A DNA stretch of 64,000 nt from Udaeobacter sp963725505 (lineage in GTDB: Bacteria; Verrucomicrobiota; Verrucomicrobiia; Chthoniobacterales; UBA10450): positions 248,001 to 312,000 of the forward strand of contig CAVRYN010000007.1 of assembly GCA_963725505.1 (NCBI GenBank). The letters run 5' to 3'. Positions 1 to 6,631 of the stretch are shown here, piece after piece (the first letter of the stretch is position 1; each line of letters opens with the position of its first letter). A program made the position numbers and the translations under genes. The notes under the pieces are model-generated. The model was not told where the DNA came from. It did no database searches and saw only the letters and a list, made by a program, of their open reading frames with translations.

Positions 1-227
1 ATCTTCTCAGCAAAGGTCGGAGTTGGTGCACTGCTTGACGCAGCTTCGGCGACAGGAGTCGGCAATGGCGAAGGCGCAAGAATTGCGGGAGTTGCCGTGG
101 GGGAAGTCTGGCCCGGCGCAACGCTGACGGGAGCAGGTCTGGGAGCCATCTGCTTTGCCAGATAGATTTCCCACAGGACGAGCCCAATCACGCAAAGAGC
201 AACGACAATCCACGCAGTTCGATCCAT
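1..227 (-). CDS. yidC: Membrane protein insertase YidC, N-terminal part (cut by window edge)
   Basis: YidC inserts and folds inner-membrane proteins, alone or with SecYEG. Only the first 75 codons are in the window. The ATG at 227 gives MDRTAWIVVVALCVIGLVLW, the typical YidC start: a short N-tail and one transmembrane helix (about residues 5-22). A Pro/Ala/Ser/Thr-rich linker follows, as expected before the periplasmic domain of long Gram-negative YidC. The gene lies 21 nt downstream of yidD in the conserved order rnpA-yidD-yidC, which supports the call strongly even though the conserved C-terminal domain is not visible. Confidence 0.88.
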   Translation of the reverse strand, partial: MDRTAWIVVALCVIGLVLWEIYLAKQMAPRPAPVSVAPGQTSPTATPAILAPSPLPTPVAEAASSSAPTPTFAEK

Positions 228-248
228 AAAAATTCTTAACGTGGCGGC

Positions 249-599
249 TCACACGGAGCGATCTACCAAGCCGATGTCATGTCGAGCGAAGTCGAGACAT
301 TCCGTGGAATTACCTATTGGTCGCGTCACAGGATTCCTCGACTTCGCTTGGAATAACGTCTCGTTCCCACCATTGGGTACGGGGTCATATCCACATCCGC
401 CCCAAGGCTGGCATCGAGCGAGACGCTTCAATCCCAGCCAGCTTCCGTGGCGGATCCCATGCACCTCGACTGCTTCCAAAAAGTATGCCGAACAAGTCGG
501 CGTAAATCGGCAGCCGGAATCAGGACCGCAAAGCAAACGGAGCAACGGCGAGAGCGTACACTGATAAATGCGAATGAAAAAACGAACCAAGCCGAGCAT
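249..599 (-). CDS. yidD: Membrane protein insertion efficiency factor YidD
   Basis: YidD is a small Cys-rich membrane-associated protein that assists YidC-dependent insertion. The family signature CRFTPTCSAYFLEAVEVHG is visible near residue 30, followed by GSWLGLKRLARCQPWGG and GYDPVP. I chose the ATG at 599 because it overlaps the rnpA stop (TGATG), a translational-coupling arrangement; a start at 638 would run 13 codons into rnpA. The family normally ends soon after the GYDPVP motif. Here about 40 more residues follow, and they are encoded by a dispersed inverted repeat (275-357), so the C-terminus appears to have been rewritten by repeat insertion. Confidence 0.9.
   Translation of the reverse strand: MLGLVRFFIRIYQCTLSPLLRLLCGPDSGCRFTPTCSAYFLEAVEVHGIRHGSWLGLKRLARCQPWGGCGYDPVPNGGNETLFQAKSRNPVTRPIGNSTECLDFARHDIGLVDRSV
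275..357. repeat. Dispersed inverted-repeat element in the yidD 3' end
   Basis: The ends are imperfect inverted repeats: GAGCGAAGTCGAG on the left and CTCGACTTCGCTTGG on the right, with ATTCC-type sequence beside them. The element lies wholly inside the yidD reading frame and encodes its extra tail. It resembles the GTCAT-ended elements at 23241-23356 and 54728-54843 in style (GTCAT/GTCGAGC ends), although the interiors differ. Confidence 0.6.
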
Positions 600-961
600 C
601 AAAGCAGGATAGAAGCGCGCCTTGCCAGACGCAACCACTCATGTTCCAGCGCGCGATAGCCCGCGGTCGCGGCATCTTTCCTGGCAACAAGCACAATCCA
701 AACGCCTTCTCGCAAGTCATGCTGGTGCCGGCGCACGATTTCCCGCAAACGGCGCCGAACGCGATTGCGAACAACCGCGCTTCCGAGGCGACGTGAAGTA
801 ATAAAGCCTGCGCGGCAGGGGCCAGAATGCTCCACCGGCAGAACGTTCAGCATTAGCAACTTGCCGCCTCGGGCCGACCCATCTCGTTTGACGCGCTCAT
901 ATTCTGACGCCCGCGTCAGGCGCCGGCCTTTTGGAAAAGAGAATGAACCTGCTGACTGCAT
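599..961 (-). CDS. rnpA: Ribonuclease P protein component
   Basis: RnpA is the protein subunit of RNase P, which matures the 5' ends of tRNAs together with the RNA subunit. The 120-residue length is normal. The N-terminal region FPKGRRLTRASEYERVKRDG is the substrate cleft, and the diagnostic RNR segment reads GSAVVRNRVRRRLREIVRRH (about residues 61-80). Its stop codon overlaps the yidD start. rpmH (ribosomal protein L34), which usually lies directly upstream, is not there: only about 80 nt separate rnpA from a lipoprotein gene, and no L34 motif is found in any frame. Confidence 0.95.
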   Translation of the reverse strand: MQSAGSFSFPKGRRLTRASEYERVKRDGSARGGKLLMLNVLPVEHSGPCRAGFITSRRLGSAVVRNRVRRRLREIVRRHQHDLREGVWIVLVARKDAATAGYRALEHEWLRLARRASILL

Positions 962-981
962 CTCGCGCGACTGTACAGCAG

Positions 982-1017
982 AAGTCTTCTCCCGAGAGCC
1001 CTCTCAAGAGAAGACTT
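982..1017. other. Perfect 36-nt hairpin upstream of rnpA
   Basis: AAGTCTTCTC at 982-991 pairs exactly with GAGAAGACTT at 1008-1017. Inside it a second stem, GAGA/TCTC, closes a GCCC loop across a CC/AA mismatch. It lies between the lipoprotein stop (1040) and the rnpA start (961), so it would sit in the rnpA 5' leader. No U-tract follows on the minus strand, which argues against a simple intrinsic terminator; a leader structure or processing site is possible. Confidence 0.65.
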
Positions 1018-1039
1018 TGCAAAAAGAATGGCCTGGAAT

Positions 1040-1291
1040 TTACGAACCGGGCGGTGATTGGGCCGGCGATTCAGTTGTTGAGGCAGGAGACTCGGTCGTT
1101 GTAGCTGGCGATTCCGTTGTTGCAGCAGGAGACTCAACTGTTCCAGCGGCGGAAGAGTCGGTTGCTGACGCCGGACTGCTTGGCGCTGGGGTCTTGGAGA
1201 GTGGAGTACTCATCGGTTCAGTTGTCTCAGTCTTTTGCTCACAGGCCGCAAGGAGTGCGGCACCAGCCAGAATGCAGATATATTTTTTCAT
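1040..1291 (-). CDS. Small lipoprotein with Ser/Thr/Pro repeats
   Basis: The 83-residue product starts MKKYICILAGAALLAACEQK, a clear lipoprotein signal peptide with lipobox LAAC (Cys17). The mature part is almost entirely low-complexity, with repeats of the type ESPATTTE/ESPASTTE, and no folded domain is recognisable. It is probably a surface or periplasmic tether of unknown function. The ATG at 1291 was preferred over an in-frame start 8 codons upstream because it begins the signal peptide. It is unrelated in function to the downstream rnpA-yidD-yidC operon as far as can be seen. Confidence 0.7.
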   Translation of the reverse strand: MKKYICILAGAALLAACEQKTETTEPMSTPLSKTPAPSSPASATDSSAAGTVESPAATTESPATTTESPASTTESPAQSPPGS

Positions 1292-1400
1292 AGGTGCTAA
1301 TTTGAAACGGCACATTGCTGTAATTGGATCAATCTAGCAAGGCGGTTTTGAGGCGGGATGGCAATTAATTTTCACGCGCAAGGTGTTTGATGAGCGTTGG

Positions 1401-2498
1401 CTAGAGCGGAGGCTCGTATTTGAGCCCGTGCGCTTCCGCCACCGCTCGACAAGTGAGTCGACCGTCGCGGGTGTTGATGCCTCCAATGAGAGCCGGCTGT
1501 TTTTTGCACGCACCATCGAGGCCGAAGTCCGCGAGTAATTCCACATAACGATAGGTCACGTTCGTAAGAGCTTGAGTAGCGGTGCGCGCGTATGCCGCGG
1601 GCATGTTTGCCACGCAATAGTGCGTAACGCCTTCCTCGACGTAAACAGGATCAAGGTGCGTAGTGGGTCGCGATGTCTCCGCGCAGCCGCCCTGATCGAT
1701 GGAAATGTCCACCAGCACGCTGCCGCGTTTCATTTTCCGTAACATCGCGCGCGTGATCAGCTTCGGCGCTTTCGCTCCCGGCAACAGCACTGCGCCAATC
1801 AGCAGGTCGCAATCGGGCATCAACTCCATCAAATTCGCTTCGCTCGAATACAGCGTGTGCAGATTGGCGATGGCCAGATCGAGAAATCGCAACCGTTCAA
1901 CATCAATATCGAGAATGGTTACGTCTGCGCCCAGACCCTTTGCCATTCGCATGGCGTTCACCCCCGAGGTCCCACCGCCAACGACGACGACGCTTCCGGG
2001 CAAAACTCCCGGCACTCCTCCAAGCAACACTCCGCTGCCACCGTTGTATTTCGCCAGAAAATACGCGCCCATCACCACCGACATCCGGCCCGCGATTTCG
2101 CTCATCGGCTCGAGCAACGGCAGACGATTGTTTACCTGAATCGTTTCGTACGCGATCCCGGTCACGCCAGATTTCAGCAACGCTTGCGTCAATTCCCTGC
2201 TCGCGGCCAGATGCAAGTACGTAAAGAGAATCTGGCCTTTGCGCAAAAGCGGGAACTCCGCGTTGAGCGGCTCTTTTACTTTCACAATCATGTCGGCGCG
2301 CGCGAAAACATCTTTCGCCTGATCGACAATCTCCGCCCCGGCTTTGACGTACTCTTCGTCCGGATAACCGGAGCCAGTACCGGCATTCTTTTCCACCAGC
2401 AGTGAATGCCCGCGTCGGACGAGTTGATTTGCCGCTGACGGCAGCAAGGCAACGCGTTGCTCCTGTTCTTTAATTTCTTTCGGGACACCGATGATCAT
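1401..2498 (-). CDS. ald: Alanine dehydrogenase
   Basis: Reversible NAD-dependent oxidative deamination of L-alanine to pyruvate and ammonia. The 365-residue length is standard. It starts MIIGVPKEIKEQEQRVALLP, the family N-terminus. The pyruvate-binding Lys (VKVKEPL) and catalytic His (YLHLA) are present around residues 74 and 95. The Rossmann segment VVVVGGGTSGVNA lies around residue 175 and DISIDQGG near residue 270. The gene stands alone on the minus strand between the lipoprotein and algH. Together with glnB-glnA further on, it links carbon and nitrogen metabolism. Confidence 0.95.
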   Translation of the reverse strand: MIIGVPKEIKEQEQRVALLPSAANQLVRRGHSLLVEKNAGTGSGYPDEEYVKAGAEIVDQAKDVFARADMIVKVKEPLNAEFPLLRKGQILFTYLHLAASRELTQALLKSGVTGIAYETIQVNNRLPLLEPMSEIAGRMSVVMGAYFLAKYNGGSGVLLGGVPGVLPGSVVVVGGGTSGVNAMRMAKGLGADVTILDIDVERLRFLDLAIANLHTLYSSEANLMELMPDCDLLIGAVLLPGAKAPKLITRAMLRKMKRGSVLVDISIDQGGCAETSRPTTHLDPVYVEEGVTHYCVANMPAAYARTATQALTNVTYRYVELLADFGLDGACKKQPALIGGINTRDGRLTCRAVAEAHGLKYEPPL

Positions 2499-2570
2499 TC
2501 AAGAAAGTGAAGAGTGACGAGCGACGAGTGACAAGACAAAAACGCTTACTTGTCACGCATCGCTTATCAT

Positions 2571-3143
2571 TTAGTTGAGCGACGGATCGTCCGGAGCGGC
2601 GGCCAGCATTTTATACCACGGTCCCAGGCTGCGCATGATGTCAAACCAGAGGTTTGGCAGGCGATCGAGCTTGAGCACGGAAGGATTGGCCTTTTGAACG
2701 AGCCATGCGTTCTGTTTCAGCTCGCTTTCAAGCTGACCCGCTCCCCAGCCGGCGTAACCTACAAACGCACAAATTGTAACCAGGTTTTTCGCCCCGGCGG
2801 CGTCACTGGCTTGTTCAAGAGCGATGTTGTGATTGAGTTTGAGTCCTTCGCCCTTCTGCTGCCATTCAAACGCCGCGAACATCAGTTGATTTTTTCCGAC
2901 CGGCCCGCCGAGAAACACAGGCACCTGGGCGAGGCCCGCCGGTGGTGTCTCACTCACCAGATCGGCCACTTGCTTGTCGAGCGGGCGATTAATGATTACG
3001 CCCAGGGCACCCTCGTTTGGGTCATGCTCGGAAACAAAAAGCACGGTGCGCCGAAAATTTGGATCGAGCATATTGGGGTGAGCAACGAGCAACGAACCAG
3101 CAAAGTTGCGCGAGAACGGGTCCTCGCCATCCAACTTACGCAT
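2571..3143 (-). CDS. YqgE/AlgH family protein
   Basis: A member of the YqgE/AlgH (DUF179) family: 190 residues, probably cytoplasmic, exact role unsettled. Family hallmarks are the start with GSLLVAHPNMLDPNFRRTV, then EHDPNEGALGVIINRPL, VFLGGPVG, and the C-terminal FVGYAGWGAGQLESEL. The length is typical. Between it and ald (2499-2570) lies a short array of GAGYGAC-like heptamers, so the two genes need not be cotranscribed. In some proteobacteria the homologue is named AlgH for an alginate effect; that name should not be read as a function here. Confidence 0.92.
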   Translation of the reverse strand: MRKLDGEDPFSRNFAGSLLVAHPNMLDPNFRRTVLFVSEHDPNEGALGVIINRPLDKQVADLVSETPPAGLAQVPVFLGGPVGKNQLMFAAFEWQQKGEGLKLNHNIALEQASDAAGAKNLVTICAFVGYAGWGAGQLESELKQNAWLVQKANPSVLKLDRLPNLWFDIMRSLGPWYKMLAAAPDDPSLN

Positions 3144-3544
3144 GTAAAACTAGAGACTGCGACACGGCCTCGTGCAACCCGATCTCGCTGGCGATTTCGC
3201 GCGGCTGGCAGCTTCGCCAGTCGGACTTCGTCATTCATTTCGTTTAGTTCATCGCTCTTTTTGCCGTACCGAGGACCCTGTCGAAGGGTGCAAAAAATTT
3301 TCATATAAAATCTTGTTGCCACCAGCCGGAAGCTCGTTTAGTAGCCTCAAGGTTTTCACGATTGTTCTGGGGGGAACAGCCGCCCTTCACGCCCATCGGG
3401 CGTGGGGGGCGGTAATTTTTTGCATGCGAAGTCTGGCTCTTTCTTCTTGCTCTTGCTCTTGCTGCTGTCTTGTTCCTGCTCGTGCTCTTGCTCGATCATT
3501 GCCTGAGTAAAAGAAAACGCCCAACGCTCAAGGTCCAACGCTCA
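3144..3544. other. Intergenic leader region between algH and the DUF4230 gene
   Basis: No convincing gene was found. Reading left to right it holds an AT-rich stretch with a TATAAA hexamer at 3304-3309 (possible -10, no good -35), the strong terminator hairpin at 3380-3420, a CT-rich tract of repeated TTGCTC units (about 3440-3500), and a four-unit heptamer array (3518-3545) that runs into the ATG of the next gene. Confidence 0.6.
3380..3420 (+). terminator. Orphan intrinsic terminator in the leader of the DUF4230-AsmA operon
   Basis: CCGCCC (3380-3385) pairs with GGGCGG (3407-3412), and inside it CACGCCC (3388-3394) pairs with GGGCGTG (3398-3404) around an ATC loop. The hairpin is followed by TAATTTTTT on the plus strand, so the orientation is plus. 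There is no plus-strand gene upstream that it could end: algH is divergent. It lies 125 nt before the DUF4230 start, so it may be an attenuator in that gene's leader. Confidence 0.6.
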
Positions 3545-3545
3545 A
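3518..3545. repeat. Heptamer array next to the DUF4230 start codon
   Basis: Four tandem 7-mers (CGCCCAA, CGCTCAA, GGTCCAA, CGCTCAA), the reverse complement of the TTGRRCG family also seen at 30095-30129 and 58105-58190. The last unit shares its final A with the ATG of the following gene. Confidence 0.75.
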
Positions 3546-4231
3546 TGTCGAAATCAGAAATCTCGGCACGCATCTCCTGGCCGCTCGCGTTCACACTAGT
3601 CGCGTTCATTCTCGCGATCGCAGTCGTCATCATGTTTTTGCGCGTCGAGACCTGGCCGGCACGCACAGCGCGGCAAAGCGCTCTCGAACTCGAGAGGGTC
3701 GGCAAGGATTTGCGCGCTGCTTTCATCGACATCGCGCACTTGCAGCCACGGATCACTATCAACAACCGCGTCTATATGGAACAAACCACGCCAGTGAGCG
3801 AGTTGGTCGTCCTATCGAGACGCTTCGAAATCGAACATGAGTTCCTCCACACCTGGGTGGGCAGCTCGAAGCGTGTCAAACTGCATGGCACGTTCATTGC
3901 CAAAGCCGGTTTCGATCTACAGCAGAACCTCTCAATCGATATTCGCCCTGACGAAATTCTTGTTCAGCTCCCACACGCTCAAATTCTCGGTGTCGAACAG
4001 GAACAGGTGGACGTTCTCGCGTTCGAAAACGGTTTGTGGAACCGAATTTCCGGGCAGGACCTCCAAAGCGAATTGTCGATCTTGCCTCAGCTTGCCTGGA
4101 AAAAGACAGTAGAGAGCGGGTTGCCCGCCGAAGCCGAGCGCACATTGCAGCGACAGCTCGACGAACGGCTGCACACACCACAGCCGCTGCGTCTGAGCTT
4201 CAAAGATGCCACTGCAAATAAAGGGAAATGA
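3545..4231 (+). CDS. DUF4230 domain membrane-anchored protein
   Basis: 228 residues. MSKSEISARISWPL is followed by one hydrophobic helix (about residues 12-33), so it is probably a membrane-anchored protein with the bulk outside the cytoplasm. The rest matches the DUF4230 layout: a VYMEQTTPVSELVVLSRRFEIEHEF segment, then an all-beta KLHGTFIAKAGFDL region. The function of the family is unknown. I took the ATG at 3545, since the upstream extension is CT-repeat sequence. It probably forms an operon with the AsmA-like gene 85 nt downstream; that gap carries only a small ATGACGAA-type inverted repeat. Confidence 0.75.
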   Translation: MSKSEISARISWPLAFTLVAFILAIAVVIMFLRVETWPARTARQSALELERVGKDLRAAFIDIAHLQPRITINNRVYMEQTTPVSELVVLSRRFEIEHEFLHTWVGSSKRVKLHGTFIAKAGFDLQQNLSIDIRPDEILVQLPHAQILGVEQEQVDVLAFENGLWNRISGQDLQSELSILPQLAWKKTVESGLPAEAERTLQRQLDERLHTPQPLRLSFKDATANKGK

Positions 4232-4316
4232 ATGACGAAGCACGAATGTCATTCCAGCTTCATCATTGACTGGTCATTCGTCATTTGCAGACCCCGTCAT
4301 TCGACACTGACGTAAA

Positions 4317-6626
4317 ATGCCATTTAAGAATCGATTGTTTCTGTTTAGCCTCTTGGTTTTGCTCGCGGCGCTTTTGGCGATTGTGTTTGCGCCGTTCGCC
4401 GTTTCCAATGGTCTTCGATTGTGGGTGTGGTGGAAAAGCCGACAGGGAGGATTTGAAGTGAGTCTCGATAAGATCGACGCGCCGTTTCTTCAGCCGGTTG
4501 TGATTCGCAGCCTTCACGTGAAAAGCGTCCGAGCAGATGCACTGCACATCGACCTCACTGCGACACAGGTACAGCTCGATTTGAATTTCAGCCGTATTCT
4601 TTTACACCGACGAGGCCACGCCATTCGCAATCTGTCGATTGAAGATCTACATGGGGAAATCCGCCGCGAGAATCCAAACGTCCGAGGGATAACCAAATCC
4701 GGTTGGGGAACACTCCAGCGATTGCTCCCGCAGAAATGCAGCCTGCACAGCTCGGAGATGCGCGTGCAGGACGGGCCGACCCTGATCTTGCTCCGCAACG
4801 GAACTTTGTCCGCCAGCGAGATTGAAGCCGACCGCTTCAGCGCAGGCGAGCTCATGATCGCGTCGCCGTGGTTGCGCCAAACCTTCTCCCAACTGCGCGG
4901 CGCGACTCGGTGGGACACGAATCGACTGACACTCGCCGGACTAACGCTGGCACGCGGCCTCGACCTTGAGTCCGTTTCAATCGATTTCTCGCGTCTCGGT
5001 GGTCAGCGAGTTGGATTAGAGTTCGATGCCGATGTCTTCGGTGGAAAAATTCGCGGCAACATTGCCCATGAATGGCATTCTCAGCGCTACAACTGGAAGG
5101 TCGCTGGCGCTGCCACCGACATTTCTTTGACCCAAACGTCAGAAGCGATTGGATTGACCGATCGCTTCGGCGGTTTGATTCGCGCCTCCAATTTTACTTT
5201 TCGTGGAAATCTGGCACATCCGGCTGACGTAACAGCCTCGCTCTGGACTGAAGTGACCGGTCTCACCTGGCGCAATCGCACCGCCGAAGCAATCATGCTA
5301 GGCGCTTCGGTCTACAATCAGCAAATCCAACTCCAGCAGCTCTACATCAAGCAGAAAACCAATCAGCTGACCTTAAGCGGCCAGGCCTCGTTCTCCTCAA
5401 AATCATCTGACTGGCTCAGCCCCGATTTTCGCGGCGACATCGCCGCGACAATCAACAACCTGGACGATTTCACGACTTTATTTGGCGCGAAATCCGGAGA
5501 TTTCGCCGGGAAACTCATCGTCGAAGGAGCGTTGAACACGCGCGCACGACAACTCGGCGGAAACCTGACGATTGAAGGTGCGGCTCTAACATTTTTCAAA
5601 ACAGCGATCGACAGCTTGAGCGCGAAACTGAATTTGAAAGCGACCGAGTTAGAGATTGAACAGTTGGAGATGAAACGCAAGAACGATTCCCTCGGCGGGA
5701 CAGGCAAGATCGAAATGTCCGGCGAGCACAACTATTCGGGGACGCTCGATGCCCGAGCCGATAATCTGCTCGATTATCTTTCTGGCTTTCGTGGACCAAT
5801 CGGAAAGAGCGAAAGCCAAATTCCGGTAGATGTTCAGGCAACGATCACCTCCAATAACTGGGATGCGCGCGGCACGATCCACGTGCCAGGTTCGAGCCCT
5901 ATTAGTTTCACAGCGAATTTCCCATTGCGCATCGGAACAGATTGGAGCGGTTTCCAGTTGTCTCCGCTCAATATTACACTCGATTTTCCGTCAATCTTTC
6001 TGGGAAAGACTCCCCAATTTTTTCATCCAGAAATTTTCCAAGACGGCATTCTGAGTGGAAGCATTTCTCTTTCTGAAACGCTGCAGCATCCGCGCATCCT
6101 TGGCGACGTGCAGCTTGTGAACGGAAAGTTTTCCACTAACAGCGGGGCTTTGTTTAATCTCGCTGAAGCGAGCAGCCGCATCGTCTTCGAGGGCGATTGC
6201 GCTCGGCTGGAATTTTTCAATGCCGCAACCAAAGACGTGGATGTCTTAGTTCGTGGAGAAATTGATTTCAAGGACACAAGCGCTATCACGATCAGGATAA
6301 CTGGAGCAACGCCGATCTTCGATCTCACGTCGCACCTGATTGATTGCGTGAACAAAATTGAAATTGCGCCCACAGCACTCTCTCTCGCGCCTGTTGTAGG
6401 AGAGTTGGAGTTCCGCGGCGGCCTTTTTCAATCGCCTTGGACTATCAGCGTGAAAGAAGACAGCAGCACCCCGTTGTTCGGTGTGTTCAATCCGGCCGGT
6501 CTCGCCCGCAACTTTCCACTCTGCCTGGGTACAAGCCCGGAGGAAAAAACATTGTTGCTCGGCGCCCTCCCGCGAACCGAAGCAGCTCCCGAAGCACCGG
6601 CGAAGAGACAAAAGAAGCGGCGATAG
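4317..6626 (+). CDS. AsmA/TamB-like large envelope protein
   Basis: 769 residues. An N-terminal membrane helix (LFLFSLLVLLAALLAIVFAP, about residues 7-26) is followed by a long, beta-rich, repetitive region typical of the AsmA/TamB/YdbH superfamily, which form extended hydrophobic grooves for lipid transfer or outer-membrane biogenesis. Supporting phrases are SQIPVDVQATITSNNWDARG, HPRILGDVQLVNGKF and PVVGELEFRGGLFQSPWTI near the C-terminus. The C-terminus ends in a basic KRQKKRR tail. The family call rests on architecture rather than on a diagnostic motif. It stops 5 bp before the end of convergent dnaE. What it transports is not known. Confidence 0.6.
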   Translation: MPFKNRLFLFSLLVLLAALLAIVFAPFAVSNGLRLWVWWKSRQGGFEVSLDKIDAPFLQPVVIRSLHVKSVRADALHIDLTATQVQLDLNFSRILLHRRGHAIRNLSIEDLHGEIRRENPNVRGITKSGWGTLQRLLPQKCSLHSSEMRVQDGPTLILLRNGTLSASEIEADRFSAGELMIASPWLRQTFSQLRGATRWDTNRLTLAGLTLARGLDLESVSIDFSRLGGQRVGLEFDADVFGGKIRGNIAHEWHSQRYNWKVAGAATDISLTQTSEAIGLTDRFGGLIRASNFTFRGNLAHPADVTASLWTEVTGLTWRNRTAEAIMLGASVYNQQIQLQQLYIKQKTNQLTLSGQASFSSKSSDWLSPDFRGDIAATINNLDDFTTLFGAKSGDFAGKLIVEGALNTRARQLGGNLTIEGAALTFFKTAIDSLSAKLNLKATELEIEQLEMKRKNDSLGGTGKIEMSGEHNYSGTLDARADNLLDYLSGFRGPIGKSESQIPVDVQATITSNNWDARGTIHVPGSSPISFTANFPLRIGTDWSGFQLSPLNITLDFPSIFLGKTPQFFHPEIFQDGILSGSISLSETLQHPRILGDVQLVNGKFSTNSGALFNLAEASSRIVFEGDCARLEFFNAATKDVDVLVRGEIDFKDTSAITIRITGATPIFDLTSHLIDCVNKIEIAPTALSLAPVVGELEFRGGLFQSPWTISVKEDSSTPLFGVFNPAGLARNFPLCLGTSPEEKTLLLGALPRTEAAPEAPAKRQKKRR

Positions 6627-6631
6627 CGGGG

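Noticed and set aside
982..1017. Intrinsic terminator of the lipoprotein gene
   Set aside because: The hairpin is strong, but the minus strand has no U-tract after it (CTGCTGTAC), so it was kept only as a hairpin.
765..1337. 190-residue plus-strand frame over rnpA and the lipoprotein
   Set aside because: Antisense to two supported genes; the repetitive part mirrors the lipoprotein's Ser/Thr/Pro repeats.
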